From the NCBI GenBank assembly GCA_944326365.1, contig CALVDR010000020.1, forward strand, positions 1 through 46,448: DNA of 46,448 nucleotides, written 5' to 3'. The stretch comes from an uncultured Bacteroidales bacterium. Its GTDB lineage: Bacteria > Bacteroidota > Bacteroidia > Bacteroidales > UBA932. Under the pieces are notes generated by a model. That model worked only from the letters and a program-made list of their open reading frames with translations, was not told the DNA's origin and ran no database searches. A program made the position numbers and the translations under genes. Below are positions 35,312 through 46,432 of this stretch, one piece after another (the stretch's first letter is position 1; the number at the start of each line of letters is the position of its first letter).

Positions 35312-38300
35312 ATGAAGACAGGAAATCGGAAACTGGCATTGTGCTGTGCACTGATGTCATTGGGGCTTGCCGTTTTCACCCCACAGGGATATGCTGCTGT
35401 CAGCCAGGGCAGCATGGCGGCCGGACAGGATGTCATGACAGTGAAAGGCATCGTAAAGGATGCCATAGGCCCGGTAATAGGGGCAACAGTCATTGAAAAA
35501 GGCTCCACCACGAACGGAACCGTCACAGACGTGGACGGGAGCTTCTCCATCGAAGTTCCGTCAGGGGCTTCTATCGAAATCATATGCATAGGTTACAAGA
35601 CAGTGGAATTCACTGCCGGAAGTGTCCCTGCGGAAATCATCCTCGAAGAAGACAACCAGATGCTGGAAGAGGTAGTGGTGACAGCTCTCGGCATCAAGCG
35701 TGAACGCAAGGCCCTCGGCTACGGAGTGGCCGAAGTGAAAGGAGAAGAATTCACCAAGGCCAAGGAAACGAACTTCATCAATGCCATGGCAGGACGTGTG
35801 CCGGGGCTGGTGGTCAGCCAGACAGCAGGCGGACCTTCCGGCTCGACACGTGTCATTCTCCGAGGCAGTACTGAAATGACAGGGAACAACCAGCCTCTGT
35901 ACGTGATCGACGGGGTGCCTCTCGACAACACGAACTTCGGCAGCGCCGGCACCAGCGGAGGATTCGACCTGGGAGACGGCATTTCCAGCATCAACCCGGA
36001 CGATATCGAAAACATGTCCGTGCTGAAAGGCCCTGCCGCATCAGCCCTGTACGGAAGCCGTGCGAGCCACGGTGTCATCCTCATCACCACGAAGAAAGCC
36101 GAAAAGGACCAGTTCAGCGTGGAATACAACGGTACGCTGACCATAGACACCCAGCTGGCGAAATGGGACGACATCCAGCAGATCTACGGTATGGGAAGCA
36201 ACGGAACCTACAGCATTGACGCAGTATCGAACACGAACAAGAGTTGGGGACCGAAAGCGGACGGCACGAACATACTGACCTATTTCGACGGAGTGTCCAG
36301 GCCTTATAAGATCATTCCGGACAATACATCCAACTTCTTCAGGACAGGTCTGACAGCTACCAACACTGCCGTAGTAAGCTCCAGTAAGGGCAATACCGGC
36401 GTCCGTTTCACCTTTACGGACATGAGGAACAAGGATATAGTACCTCAGACCCACATGAGCAGGGATGTCCTCAACCTCCGGGCAAACACATCCCTCGGGA
36501 AAGTGGACTTCGACTTCAGTGTGAACTACACCTACGAGGCTGTGAAGAACCGTCCGGCTCTGGGAGATGACAAGGCCAATGTCGGCAAGAACCTCATGAC
36601 TCTCGCCACCACATACGACCAGGCCTGGCTCAGCAACTACCAGGACGAAAACGGGGAATACGCGAACTGGAACGGTATGGACCCTTACAACGTGAATCCG
36701 TACTGGGATCTCTACAAGAACTGGAACAAGTCAGCCAAGGACCAGTTCCGTCTGAACGGGAAAATTCTATGGAACGTCACACCTCATTTCAAGATCCAGG
36801 GAACTGCCGGAGCTGAACTGAACTGGTTCACCTTCGATGACTTCAAAGCCCCTACCACTCCGGGCTTCGAGGCAGGACGTCTGCAGAACAGCAGTTTCAG
36901 GAACAGGATGTTCAACTTCGAACTCCTCGCCCTGTACAGCAACAGCTGGGGAGACTTCGACTTCAACGCCACCCTCGGTGCGAATATGTACAAGGTAAAC
37001 AACCAGACTACCATCACCACTGCACAGGACATGCAGATACGCGATGTCGTGGCACTGATGAGTTTCAACGAGACCAGCATAGAACAGAGCACATACCGCA
37101 AGCAGATCAATTCTGCCTATGGAGCCGTCAACGTAGGATGGAAAGACATGATCTTCCTCGACGCCACACTCAGGGCAGACCAGTCATCCACCCTGCCTGG
37201 CGGAAACAACATCTATGTATATCCGTCAGTATCAGGAAGCTTCGTATTCACCGAACTCTTTGATACCGGAAACATCTTCCCGTATGGAAAGGTCCGTCTG
37301 TCATGGGCACAGGTCGGAAGCGACACGGATCCTTACCAGCTCGGCCTGGTCTACACGAAATCGAAGTTCTCCTATCCGGGGTACACTATCGGCTACATAA
37401 ACAACAGTACCCTGCCGAACAAGGACCTGAAACCTACGATGACCGATTCTTTCGAAGCCGGATTCGAGACCAAGTTCTTCAACGGGCGCATAGGACTCGA
37501 CGTCACCTACTATATGCAGAACAGCAAGAACCAGATCATGAGCATGGCCAGTTCCTGGACCTCCGGGTACAACTACAGACTGATCAATGCCGGTGAGATA
37601 GAGAACAACGGTATCGAAATAGCACTTAATACCAGAGTCATAGAGAAGAAAGACTGGTTCTGGGATGTAAACCTGAACTTCTCGAAGAACAACAACAAGG
37701 TAAAGGAACTCGTGGACGGCATGGACATGTTCGAACTGGAGAAAGCGCCATGGCTCAACGTACAGGTAGCTGCCATGGTAGGTGAAGACTTCGGTGCCAT
37801 AGTAGGTCCGGACTTCGTCCGCAATGAGAACGGGGACATCCTGATAGACCCTGCCACCGGACTGCCGAAATATGACAACAGCAACCACGTTCTGGGCAAT
37901 GCATCATGGGACTGGACAGGAGGTCTCTCCACTACCATCGGATACAAGAACCTGACACTCAGCGCACTCTTCGATGTAAAGGTGGGTGCCGACCTCTTCT
38001 CGATGTCCGCACGTGCATCTTACGAATCAGGAAAAGCTCTGGAAACCATCGAGGGTCGTGACGCATGGTATGTATCCGAAGAACAGCGTCAGGCGGCAGG
38101 TCTCCCTAAAGGCTCTGCGGACTGGACTCCTACAGGAGGATTCATCGCACCGGGCGTGATAGACAACGGAGACGGCACCTACAGGCCGAACGACATCTAC
38201 ATAAATCCGGAGGACTACTGGATGAGTGTCTGCAGGAACGCCCCGTCCATGTTCATCTACGACAACTCCTACATCAAATGCCGTGAAATCACCCTGAGCT

Positions 38301-38503
38301 ACAGACTTCCTGACAGGTGGTTCAAGGAAAAGATAGACGGCATCACGGTGTCTTTCGTCGCCAGAAACCCGTTCATCGTATGGAAGAACATACCTAACAT
38401 CGACCCGGACTCGAACTACAACAACACTACCGGAATGGGTCTCGAATACGGCTCGCTGCCTTCACGCAGAAGCTTCGGTTTCAACCTGAACGTCAAATTC
38501 TAA
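35312..38503 (+). CDS. SusC/RagA-family TonB-dependent transporter (PUL2)
   Basis: 1063 residues: signal peptide (~1-28), carboxypeptidase-regulatory-like domain (~42-112, VKGIVKDAIGPVIGATVIEK), TonB box (LEEVVVTALGIKRE), plug (~135-260 with QPLYVIDGVPLDN and ASHGVILITTKKA) and a barrel ending SFGFNLNVKF. It imports oligosaccharides across the outer membrane with the SusD gene 28 nt downstream. An 81-nt gap to GH16 holds no clear hairpin, so the same transcript probably continues. It carries the canonical TonB box that SusC-2 of PUL1 lacks. Confidence 0.96.
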   Translation: MKTGNRKLALCCALMSLGLAVFTPQGYAAVSQGSMAAGQDVMTVKGIVKDAIGPVIGATVIEKGSTTNGTVTDVDGSFSIEVPSGASIEIICIGYKTVEFTAGSVPAEIILEEDNQMLEEVVVTALGIKRERKALGYGVAEVKGEEFTKAKETNFINAMAGRVPGLVVSQTAGGPSGSTRVILRGSTEMTGNNQPLYVIDGVPLDNTNFGSAGTSGGFDLGDGISSINPDDIENMSVLKGPAASALYGSRASHGVILITTKKAEKDQFSVEYNGTLTIDTQLAKWDDIQQIYGMGSNGTYSIDAVSNTNKSWGPKADGTNILTYFDGVSRPYKIIPDNTSNFFRTGLTATNTAVVSSSKGNTGVRFTFTDMRNKDIVPQTHMSRDVLNLRANTSLGKVDFDFSVNYTYEAVKNRPALGDDKANVGKNLMTLATTYDQAWLSNYQDENGEYANWNGMDPYNVNPYWDLYKNWNKSAKDQFRLNGKILWNVTPHFKIQGTAGAELNWFTFDDFKAPTTPGFEAGRLQNSSFRNRMFNFELLALYSNSWGDFDFNATLGANMYKVNNQTTITTAQDMQIRDVVALMSFNETSIEQSTYRKQINSAYGAVNVGWKDMIFLDATLRADQSSTLPGGNNIYVYPSVSGSFVFTELFDTGNIFPYGKVRLSWAQVGSDTDPYQLGLVYTKSKFSYPGYTIGYINNSTLPNKDLKPTMTDSFEAGFETKFFNGRIGLDVTYYMQNSKNQIMSMASSWTSGYNYRLINAGEIENNGIEIALNTRVIEKKDWFWDVNLNFSKNNNKVKELVDGMDMFELEKAPWLNVQVAAMVGEDFGAIVGPDFVRNENGDILIDPATGLPKYDNSNHVLGNASWDWTGGLSTTIGYKNLTLSALFDVKVGADLFSMSARASYESGKALETIEGRDAWYVSEEQRQAAGLPKGSADWTPTGGFIAPGVIDNGDGTYRPNDIYINPEDYWMSVCRNAPSMFIYDNSYIKCREITLSYRLPDRWFKEKIDGITVSFVARNPFIVWKNIPNIDPDSNYNNTTGMGLEYGSLPSRRSFGFNLNVKF

Positions 38504-38531
38504 CCTGCCCACCATATAAAGTGAAAATAAA

Positions 38532-40208
38532 ATGAAATACAGAATATCATATCTTTTCATATTCATGACGGCATCGCTGCTTAGCCTGTTCTCCTGCAGC
38601 GACGAATATCTGGAGGATCTGAACACTGACCCTTCGAAAGCCGCCGAAATCGACCCGAATGCACAGCTGACCACTGCACAGCTGCAGACCTACGGTGACC
38701 TGGGCATGGTGGAGATATACAGGAACTACATCTACGGTTTCACCCAGCAGCTCATGGGATGCTGGAACACCACGAACTACGGTGGACGGCACACCATAGC
38801 GGACAGCGAGATGTGCCGTGTCTGGACGAATTTCTACCCGAACGCCATCAAAAACCTGACGGATGCCATCTACAGGACGGCTGATGACGAGACACAGACG
38901 AATATCCATTCAATCCTGACTATTTACAGGGTTTATATAATGTCCATCATCACCGACATCTACGGAGATGCACCATGCAGCGAGGCCGGAAAAGGATATC
39001 TGGAAAGCATATTCAACCCTGTCTACGACACTCAGGAAAAAATTTACGACAGCTTCTTCAAAGATCTGACAGCAGCAGAAGCCGCTCTCGACCCGTCGAA
39101 AGATGCAGTTACCGGAGATCTGATATATGGCGGGGACATCGCCAAGTGGAAAAAGCTGGCAAACTCCCTGAGGCTGCGCTATGCCATGCGTATCTCCAAT
39201 GTGGCTCCCGAAAAAGCGGAAGCCGAGTTCGAGGCCGCCCTTACAGCTGATGGAGGAATCATGGAAAGCTCTGCAGACGAAGCCCTCATACAATATATGG
39301 ATATAGCGTTCAGTTTCGGGCAGGATTCCTATTCCGACTACCGCGGAAACGCACTTTCCAAACTTCTTTTCGGAAACGACCCTGCGAACAACCCGAGCTA
39401 CATCTGCTCCACACTTTTCGACGAAATGTATGACAACGGCGATCCGCGTACATTCATGCTGACACGCTGCTACTACGACGGGCTGATGAGCGCCACCAGC
39501 CCAGACAACAGGGTGGACCTGACTCAAGAGATGATAGACAAGGGAATAGAATTCAAGCCGTGCGATCCTGGAGCATTCTCATACGACCCATGGCCGGAAG
39601 GCTATGACAGCGACATCCTGGCCGGAATGGCGGAGACGAACCCTGCGGTGACCATCACCGTGGCGCGAGAAACCATGCCGAAACTGGAGAACCACTTCCT
39701 CCAGAGCGAGAATCCGGGAGTAGTGATGACATTCGCCGAAGTGAAATTCCTGCTGGCAGAAGCTGTGTTGAACGAATGGAATGTCCCTGGAGGAGATGCG
39801 GAGTCACTGTACAAGGAAGGCGTCCGTGCAGCCATCGACTTCCTGACCGAGAGATACGGCTGCGATGCTGTTTCACAGGAAGAGTTCGATGCATATATTG
39901 CTGACGGAGGCAGTTTCGGACACGCAGAGGCAGAACAGCGTAAAGCCATCAACACCCAGGCGTGGATACTTCACTTCACAAATCCAGCCGAATGCTGGGC
40001 GAACCAGCGCCGTTCGGGCTATCCTGCCCTGAAGTCTCCGTCCGAATACGGATTCAAGGATTATCTGACCGGCGGACAGGATATTCCGGTCCGTCTCTGC
40101 TACCCAGTCCTCGAATCATCATACAACAAGGCCAACTATGACGATGCACTCAGCCGAATGGGCGGAAGCGACAGCTGGTACAATCACGTCTGGTGGGACA
40201 ATGAATAA
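38532..40208 (+). CDS. SusD-like glycan-binding lipoprotein (SusD_2 type, PUL2)
   Basis: 558 residues with lipid-bearing Cys22 (SLFSC) followed by SDEYLEDLNTDPSKA, the opening of the SusD/RagB subgroup often annotated as SusD_2 (PF12771). Features include TIYRVYIMSIITDIYGDAPCSEA (helical binding face), KLANSLRLRYAMRIS and a late AWILHFTNPAECWANQRRSGYPAL. It pairs with the SusC just upstream and would present beta-glucan chains to it at the cell surface. It belongs to a different SusD subgroup from both PUL1 SusD proteins. Confidence 0.92.
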   Translation: MKYRISYLFIFMTASLLSLFSCSDEYLEDLNTDPSKAAEIDPNAQLTTAQLQTYGDLGMVEIYRNYIYGFTQQLMGCWNTTNYGGRHTIADSEMCRVWTNFYPNAIKNLTDAIYRTADDETQTNIHSILTIYRVYIMSIITDIYGDAPCSEAGKGYLESIFNPVYDTQEKIYDSFFKDLTAAEAALDPSKDAVTGDLIYGGDIAKWKKLANSLRLRYAMRISNVAPEKAEAEFEAALTADGGIMESSADEALIQYMDIAFSFGQDSYSDYRGNALSKLLFGNDPANNPSYICSTLFDEMYDNGDPRTFMLTRCYYDGLMSATSPDNRVDLTQEMIDKGIEFKPCDPGAFSYDPWPEGYDSDILAGMAETNPAVTITVARETMPKLENHFLQSENPGVVMTFAEVKFLLAEAVLNEWNVPGGDAESLYKEGVRAAIDFLTERYGCDAVSQEEFDAYIADGGSFGHAEAEQRKAINTQAWILHFTNPAECWANQRRSGYPALKSPSEYGFKDYLTGGQDIPVRLCYPVLESSYNKANYDDALSRMGGSDSWYNHVWWDNE

Positions 40209-40239
40209 CAGTTCTGAATTTTAGCAAACATTGGAAAAA

Positions 40240-41469
40240 ATGAAAAGAATATACAAAATCATGTCTTTGGCGCTGGCTCTGACGGCATTGGCGGCCTGCG
40301 CTGAAAAAGAGCCTTTCTCCACGGCATCCGATGGTGACTATCCACGTATCATCGACCCTGTATTTCCGGACTGGACTGACGGAGTGAAACCGGTGGTGGC
40401 CAACATCAGCAGGGATACGGATTTCAGCATGACACTTACAGTGACTCCTGCCGATTACTGCACAGTCAGATGGTATCTCGACGGCGAAATTGTCGGTGAA
40501 GGCAAAGAGATAGACCTCAGCCTCATGGCAGGTACATACGATTTCAGGGTGGAAATCTCTACTGAAGCCGGATATTCGACATTCAGAGAGGGGCTGGTGC
40601 AGGTGAATCCTTTGGATGGCGACCCCTGGGCTGATGAAGTCGGTTTCGAGCGCATTGCCACACCTGGTGCGGAGGCCGTACTCTACGGGGAGAATCTCGA
40701 CAAGGTCACACGTATCGTGATAGGGGACAGGACAGTGACTGAAATCGACTATGACGATGCCGAAAAATGCATAAGCTATACCATTCCTGCCGAGGTGAAG
40801 GACGGGACATACCGCCTCATTCTGGTGGATGCCTCCGGCAATGAGTTCGGTGGCGACAGACTGCTGGTGACATCGAAGCCTCTTGTGACTGCCGGAGCAG
40901 ACCGCATAAGCAAAAGCAATGAATGGACAATGACAGGTGTAAATCTGGACAAGATAGCTTCCATCACTCTGGGGGACAAGACAGTGACTGAATTCACAAG
41001 CCAAGCTCCGGACAAAATAGTCATGAACTGCCCTGACCTCGAACTCGGAGAATATACATTGTGCGGAAAGGCTTCAGACGGTTCAGCCGTGCTGTTCCAT
41101 ACGGGAGACGGCAATGTCGAAGAAATCAAGGCCATTGTTTCTATGGAAATACAGCTTTGGTCAGGACATTTCCTGGTGGACAACTGGAGCGTCAATTTCA
41201 CAGGGGTCACGAAAGACAAGTTCGCCGATATCAAAGCAGGATCAGTACTCAGAGTCTACTACTCTCTGAATACAGACGCCGAATATCATCAGATCCGCAC
41301 TACCACGACGTGGTGGAATGACCTTCCAGGCACGGCTCGGACAGACCTTACAGCCGACGGAGTATTCACAGTGACTCTCACGCAAGAGGCACTCGACATG
41401 ATACAGACCGAGGACGGATTCATCTGCGTGGGACACGGTTATTATGTGGACAGGGTCACCGTCGAATGA
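40240..41469 (+). CDS. Surface glycan-binding lipoprotein with PKD and IPT-like domains (SGBP)
   Basis: 409 residues from ATG at 40240, with lipid Cys20 (ALAAC). A PKD-like domain occupies ~35-125 ([14 protein letters not shown], then YDFRVEIST). Two consecutive IPT/TIG-like modules follow (~130-300): [18 protein letters not shown] and [18 protein letters not shown] are clear internal repeats of about 80 residues. A C-terminal domain (~305-409) is rich in Trp and Tyr ([18 protein letters not shown]) and likely binds sugar. It follows SusD by 31 nt and precedes GH3. This matches the multimodular SGBP-B place in beta-glucan PULs. Binding is inferred, not catalytic. Confidence 0.85.
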   Translation: MKRIYKIMSLALALTALAACAEKEPFSTASDGDYPRIIDPVFPDWTDGVKPVVANISRDTDFSMTLTVTPADYCTVRWYLDGEIVGEGKEIDLSLMAGTYDFRVEISTEAGYSTFREGLVQVNPLDGDPWADEVGFERIATPGAEAVLYGENLDKVTRIVIGDRTVTEIDYDDAEKCISYTIPAEVKDGTYRLILVDASGNEFGGDRLLVTSKPLVTAGADRISKSNEWTMTGVNLDKIASITLGDKTVTEFTSQAPDKIVMNCPDLELGEYTLCGKASDGSAVLFHTGDGNVEEIKAIVSMEIQLWSGHFLVDNWSVNFTGVTKDKFADIKAGSVLRVYYSLNTDAEYHQIRTTTTWWNDLPGTARTDLTADGVFTVTLTQEALDMIQTEDGFICVGHGYYVDRVTVE

Positions 41470-41509
41470 GTCCGGATGGATTTCCAGGATAAGGAAACCA
41501 AATAAACAA

Positions 41510-43846
41510 ATGCATATGTCAAAAATCATGAATTATCTGCTCATCCCTGCCGTCTGCATGATGGCGGCAGGATGCTGCAGCAAATCCGGAGCTCCGGCCA
41601 TAGCGCAGGACCCGGAAATAGAAAAACAGGTGGAGGAAATCCTTGCGGACATGACTCTTGAAGAAAAGGTCGGCCAGATGACCGAACTTGCCATCGACGT
41701 GCTCGGTGAATTCAAGGACGGAGAATTCATTCTGGACGAGGATAAACTTCACGAAGTCATTGCCGGCTACAAGGTCGGCTCCATATTGAATGCCCCGGGA
41801 CCTGTGGCGCAGAGTCTGGAGAAATGGCAGGAAATCATAGGCCGTATCCAGGAAGTGTCCATGAAGGAAATAGGGATTCCGTGCATCTACGGTCTGGATC
41901 AGGTACACGGCACTACCTACATTCTGGGCGGCACTATGTTCCCTCAGAACATAAACATGGGCGCTTCACTGAATCCTGATCTGGCATACATTGCAGCAGA
42001 AATCACCGCTTACGAAACACGGGCTGGAAACTGTCCGTGGACTTACGCCCCCACCGTCGACCTGTCCCCAGACCCTCGCTGGTCCAGGGTCTGGGAAAAC
42101 TACGGTGAAGACTGCCTGGTAAACTCTGTCATGGGAAGCGCTGCGGTCCGCGGCTTCCAGGGAGATGACCCCAACCATATTCCCGCAGACCGTATCGCCG
42201 TATCGTTGAAACACTACATGGGCTACAGTGCGCCGAGAACAGGAAAAGACAGGACTCCAGCCTACATACCGGAATCAGTCCTCAGAGAAAAATTCTTCGC
42301 ACCTTTCAAGGCCTGCGTCGAAGCCGGAGCACTGACAGTCATGGCGAACAGCGGCTCCATCAACGGAGTGCCCGTACATTCGAGCTATGAATTGCTGACT
42401 AAGTGGCTCAAGGAAGACCTGCAGTGGGACGGAATGCTCGTAACTGACTGGGCTGACATAAATAACCTGTACACCAGGGAAAAGATAGCCGCAGACAAGA
42501 AAGAAGCCATAAAAATAGCCATCAACGCCGGCATAGACATGGCGATGGAGCCATACGATCTGGGATACTGCACCCTTCTGAAAGAACTGGTGGAAGAAGG
42601 TGAAGTGCCTATGTCCAGAATAGACGATGCTGTCCGCAGGGTGCTTCGTCTGAAAGTGCGTCTCGGTCTTTTCGATTCACCGAACACACTTGCCGGAGAC
42701 TATCCTGAATTCGGAAGTGATAAGCACGCTGAGAAGGCGCTCCGTGCAGCCGAGGAGTCAGAGATTCTCCTCAAGAACACCGATGGCATACTGCCTCTGG
42801 AAAAAGGAGTGAAGATACTCGTCACGGGACCGAATGCGAACTCGATGCGCTGTCTGAACGGAGGCTGGAGCTACACATGGCAGGGACATCTGGCCGACAG
42901 GTTCACCGGTGAGTATAATACCATCTACGAAGCCCTCAGAAACAAGTTCGGGGCATCGAATGTTCGCCTCGAACAGGGTGTGACATACGTGGCCGAAGGC
43001 AAATACGATGAGGAAAACAGGCCGGAAATCGGTAAAGCGGTAGCCGCTGCGCGCAATGCAGATGTCATCGTGGCCTGTATCGGGGAAAACTCATATTGCG
43101 AGACACCGGGCAATCTTTCAGACCTGGCACTGTCTGAAAACCAGAGAAATCTGGTCAAGGCCCTCTCACGTACCGGAAAACCGATTATTCTGGTCATCAA
43201 CGGCGGACGGCCGCGAATCATCAATGATATCGAGCCGCTGGCAAAGGGTATCATAGACATTCTGCTTCCGGGGAACTACGGAGGTGATGCTCTGGCCAAT
43301 ATTCTGGCAGGAGATGCAAACCCGAGCGCGAAAATGCCGTACACCTATCCGAGGTATTCCGCAGCCCTGACGAACTATGACTACCGCGTCAGCGAGGAGA
43401 TGGATACCATGGAAGGAGCCTACGATTATGATGCCGTAGTTTCGGTACAATGGCCGTTCGGATTCGGGCTCAGCTACACCACATTCAGCTACAGCGGCTT
43501 CAAGGTAAACAGGGAATCTTTCACTGCCGGTGACGAACTGGTATTCTCGGTCGATGTGACGAATACCGGATCCATGGCAGGAAAAGAGGCTGTCATGCTG
43601 TTCAGCAGTGATCTGGTAGCTTCCCTCACCCCGGAGAACAGGAGGCTTCGTGCATTCGAGAAGATCGAACTGCAGCCGGGTGAGACGAAGACTGTCGAGC
43701 TGGTCCTCAAGGGTAGCGACCTGGCTTTCGTCGGTGCTGACGGGCATTGGATTCTGGAAAAAGGTGATTTCAGGATGCAGGCAGGAGATCAGGTCCTGAC
43801 CGTGAAGTGCTCAGAGACACACAGGTGGGATTCTCCTAACCGTTAA
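41510..43846 (+). CDS. GH3 exo-beta-glucosidase/glucan exohydrolase-type lipoprotein (PUL2)
   Basis: 778 residues from ATG at 41510; another in-frame Met is at 41516. A lipobox AAGC gives Cys22. Barrel landmarks: [40 protein letters not shown] and the nucleophile Asp313 in [11 protein letters not shown]-terminal alpha/beta domain begins near [11 protein letters not shown], then [12 protein letters not shown] and a fibronectin III-like end domain. The opening resembles glucan exohydrolase-type GH3 enzymes more than BglX. It likely trims beta-1,3-gluco-oligosaccharides made by GH16. It is the last gene of the PUL2 run, ending 66 nt before the convergent GH3. Confidence 0.93.
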   Translation: MHMSKIMNYLLIPAVCMMAAGCCSKSGAPAIAQDPEIEKQVEEILADMTLEEKVGQMTELAIDVLGEFKDGEFILDEDKLHEVIAGYKVGSILNAPGPVAQSLEKWQEIIGRIQEVSMKEIGIPCIYGLDQVHGTTYILGGTMFPQNINMGASLNPDLAYIAAEITAYETRAGNCPWTYAPTVDLSPDPRWSRVWENYGEDCLVNSVMGSAAVRGFQGDDPNHIPADRIAVSLKHYMGYSAPRTGKDRTPAYIPESVLREKFFAPFKACVEAGALTVMANSGSINGVPVHSSYELLTKWLKEDLQWDGMLVTDWADINNLYTREKIAADKKEAIKIAINAGIDMAMEPYDLGYCTLLKELVEEGEVPMSRIDDAVRRVLRLKVRLGLFDSPNTLAGDYPEFGSDKHAEKALRAAEESEILLKNTDGILPLEKGVKILVTGPNANSMRCLNGGWSYTWQGHLADRFTGEYNTIYEALRNKFGASNVRLEQGVTYVAEGKYDEENRPEIGKAVAAARNADVIVACIGENSYCETPGNLSDLALSENQRNLVKALSRTGKPIILVINGGRPRIINDIEPLAKGIIDILLPGNYGGDALANILAGDANPSAKMPYTYPRYSAALTNYDYRVSEEMDTMEGAYDYDAVVSVQWPFGFGLSYTTFSYSGFKVNRESFTAGDELVFSVDVTNTGSMAGKEAVMLFSSDLVASLTPENRRLRAFEKIELQPGETKTVELVLKGSDLAFVGADGHWILEKGDFRMQAGDQVLTVKCSETHRWDSPNR

Positions 43847-43852
43847 AAAAAC

Positions 43853-43905
43853 GCATGCCGGCACTGTTGGTTCCAGGAAGGGAATTATAGTCAGTGCCGG
43901 CATGC
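43853..43905. terminator. Bidirectional terminator between convergent GH3 genes
   Basis: A perfect 14-bp inverted repeat, GCATGCCGGCACTG (43853-43866) and CAGTGCCGGCATGC (43892-43905), with a 25-nt loop. On the minus strand the stem is followed by G and seven T, a classic intrinsic terminator for the minus-strand gene. On the plus strand TGCTTTCT follows, a weaker tail. It can therefore serve both genes. Confidence 0.85.
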
Positions 43906-43911
43906 TGCTTT

Positions 43912-46359
43912 CTATTCAAGTTCCACTGTCTGCGAGAGCCTGATATCGGTGCTGGACGAACCGGCCATGATTTCGAACTCGCCCGGCTCCACAGTCCATT
44001 CCATATTTCTGTCCAGAATCTGCAGATCCTCTGGAGACAGATGGAAACGGACCACCTTGCTTTCGCCAGGCTCCAGACTCACCCGCTCGAACCCTCTGAG
44101 CACTGAATCATAAGTCACGACGCTGCTGTACTTGTCGCGCACATACAGCTGCACGACTTCGTCTCCGGCCAGCTTCCCGGTATTAGTAAGAGTCAGGGAG
44201 ACGTCTATTCCGGATTTCAGACCAGGACCGGGAACCACATTGAAATCCGAATATTCGAAAGTAGTATAACTCAGACCGTGTCCGAACGGATACAGCGGAC
44301 CGAGCACCCTTGTCTTGCCGGCGCCGTTCGGACCTTCCGAATCCTGGGCGCCGTGAGATCCTTTCTTGAACGGAAAATTCAGTTCGATCTGGCCAGTAGT
44401 TTTCGGGAATGTCACTGTCAGTTTGCCGCCAGGATTGTACTCACCCCACAATGTCTTCGCGATGGCGACTCCTCCCCTGAAGCTCGGAAACCATGTTTCG
44501 AGAATGGCAGGTATATGCCTGTCGGCCCAGTTCACAGTCAGCGGCTGCCCGTTCACCAGAATCAGAATGACAGGTTTGCCCGTAGCATGCAGAGCCTCCA
44601 AGAGCTGCTCCTGTCTGCCAGGCAGATCCAGAGATGTACGCGATCGGCTTTCCCCCACCCTCCATTCGTCTTCACCGAGGACAGCTATGACCACATCCGA
44701 CTTTCTTGCCTTGGAGACAGCGTCATTGATCATGGATTTCTCTTTCGATGTCATAGGGACAGGACAGATCTCGCTGTCAGGCCAGTTCTCATCCACTATA
44801 TCACAGCCTTTGGCATAACTCACACGGCATTCGTCTCCGAGATAGCCGCGGATACCGTCCAGTATGGACTCCGATGTCAGACCGTTGGGACCGTAACGGC
44901 TCGCCATGAAATTGGTCTCGTCGGCAAGGGGTCCGGTGACGAGTACATTGCGCGTACGCGCCTTGTCAAGAGGAAGGATATTGTCCTCATTCTTAAGGAG
45001 AATGAGGGATTCGAGCTGCATCCTGTCGATGAAGTCCAGATGTTTGTCGGCACCGGCGATATTGTCGGCCTCGGCCGGCTCCCCGACATAGGGCTGGTCG
45101 AATAGTCCGAGTCTGAACTTGACTTTCAGGACATCGGCGACGCGCTTGTCGATAGTGGACATGGATATTTCACCGGAACTGATGAGTTTTCTGACCGGCT
45201 CTATGAAAACGGACGGCTGGTTGAAAGTCGTGCGGACATTCAGCCCGGCTTCGAGGACCATACGGACCGCTTCCTCGTAAGTCTCGGCCACCTGGTGTTT
45301 TCGGTACACGAATTCGACCGCATCGCTGTCGCTGACCACATAGCCGTTGAAACCGTACTCTTCACGCAGAAGATCGGTCAGGAAATAGCTGCTGGCAGTG
45401 ACCGGCTCGCCGTTCCAGTCGTTGTAGCTGCTCATCACTCCCATAGGATGGGCCTGGGTGATGACTTTCCTGAACGGATAAAGATGTACTTCGTGCATCT
45501 CGCGGGGAGTCACATGCGGGTCGGTCCGGCACTGTCCGTCGCGTCCGCCTTTCGGCACACTGTAGACCGCGAAATGTTTCAGAGTCGATGCGATGCCCTG
45601 CGACTGTATGCCCTCGACCATCTGAATACCGAGTTCCGAGATCAGATACGGGTCCTCTCCATAACATTCGAGGGTCCTGCCCCATCTCGGGTCCCGGACT
45701 ACGTCCAATATCGGTGCGTAAATGTTCGTGTAACCGAGAGCTTTCGCCTCCTTCCCGGCTATCTCCCCGGCTTCCCTGACCAGGTCTCTGTTCCAGGTAG
45801 ACCCCACTGCCACTGGTGCAGGCAGAGGTGTAGCCTTGGTATGGTTCAGTCCGTGGATGCCTTCGTTCGAAAAATCCACCGGTATGCCCAGACGGGTCTC
45901 TTCGACAAACCATCTCTGGGTGGCGTTGATAGCTTCTGCGTGATTGCGGTACGGATATATGAGGCTGTATGCCCGTTTGTACCCAGAACCGACGCCGTTC
46001 AGCTGTTCATCGATGTTTGCTATGCCGTCTTTCCATATCTCGTTTTTCCATTCTGGGGTAGGAAGCGAGTCCTGAAGGACACGGCCGAATCCGTACAGCG
46101 TCGCGAGCTGGCATGTCTTTTCTTCTACTGTCATCTGACCGAGAAGATCCCGCACTCTGGCATCGATGTCCGCTTCCGGGTCCTCGTAGATGTCCTTGAT
46201 ACCGTTCTTGTTGAAGTCAATCCAGCCGTCATGGTATATGTCAGGCCGGGAGTCGGAAGACCGCACGGTCATTTCCGTCAAGTCGCGCGAGACAAGACTG
46301 CCTTCATGAAGAAGAAAGACACTGCAGGCAGCGATAAGCGATAGATAAATCCGTGTCAT
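43912..46359 (-). CDS. GH3 glycosidase with EF-hand-like N-terminal loop
   Basis: 815 residues; a signal-like segment (MTRIYLSLIAACSVFLL) opens it, possibly a lipoprotein at Cys12. Residues ~43-60 read DGWIDFNKNGIKDIYEDP, a calcium-binding EF-hand-like loop seen at the front of one GH3 clade. Barrel motifs: DFSNEGIHGLNH, DPRWGRTLECYGEDPYL, LKHFAVYS and the nucleophile Asp344 in VVSDSDAVEF. Then an alpha/beta domain (LLKNEDNILPL) and a fibronectin III-like domain. This clade includes beta-glucosidases and beta-xylosidases. It is convergent with PUL2 and, unlike the other two GH3s, is not in a SusCD operon in this window. Confidence 0.93.
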   Translation of the reverse strand: MTRIYLSLIAACSVFLLHEGSLVSRDLTEMTVRSSDSRPDIYHDGWIDFNKNGIKDIYEDPEADIDARVRDLLGQMTVEEKTCQLATLYGFGRVLQDSLPTPEWKNEIWKDGIANIDEQLNGVGSGYKRAYSLIYPYRNHAEAINATQRWFVEETRLGIPVDFSNEGIHGLNHTKATPLPAPVAVGSTWNRDLVREAGEIAGKEAKALGYTNIYAPILDVVRDPRWGRTLECYGEDPYLISELGIQMVEGIQSQGIASTLKHFAVYSVPKGGRDGQCRTDPHVTPREMHEVHLYPFRKVITQAHPMGVMSSYNDWNGEPVTASSYFLTDLLREEYGFNGYVVSDSDAVEFVYRKHQVAETYEEAVRMVLEAGLNVRTTFNQPSVFIEPVRKLISSGEISMSTIDKRVADVLKVKFRLGLFDQPYVGEPAEADNIAGADKHLDFIDRMQLESLILLKNEDNILPLDKARTRNVLVTGPLADETNFMASRYGPNGLTSESILDGIRGYLGDECRVSYAKGCDIVDENWPDSEICPVPMTSKEKSMINDAVSKARKSDVVIAVLGEDEWRVGESRSRTSLDLPGRQEQLLEALHATGKPVILILVNGQPLTVNWADRHIPAILETWFPSFRGGVAIAKTLWGEYNPGGKLTVTFPKTTGQIELNFPFKKGSHGAQDSEGPNGAGKTRVLGPLYPFGHGLSYTTFEYSDFNVVPGPGLKSGIDVSLTLTNTGKLAGDEVVQLYVRDKYSSVVTYDSVLRGFERVSLEPGESKVVRFHLSPEDLQILDRNMEWTVEPGEFEIMAGSSSTDIRLSQTVELE

Positions 46360-46373
46360 AAATGCAGATATTT

Positions 46374-46432
46374 TAACGTCAGTTCGACGAATTATTTTAC
46401 TTAGTACCAGAGACTTCGTCGAACTGACGTTA
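46374..46432. repeat. Perfect 18-bp inverted repeat upstream of the minus-strand GH3
   Basis: TAACGTCAGTTCGACGAA (46374-46391) and its exact reverse complement (46415-46432) flank a 23-nt spacer. ACGTCAG is shared with the palindromes at the HTCS1 and GH2 stops. A second small palindrome, GATTTC-TTC-GAAATC, follows at 46434-46448. It lies 15 bp upstream of the GH3 start, so it may be a terminator from an upstream gene, a dispersed repeat or a regulatory site. Confidence 0.8.

Noticed and set aside
46374..46432. Terminal inverted repeat of an insertion sequence
   Set aside because: The arms are only 23 nt apart and no transposase frame or target duplication is seen, so it is a hairpin-type repeat, not a pair of IS ends.
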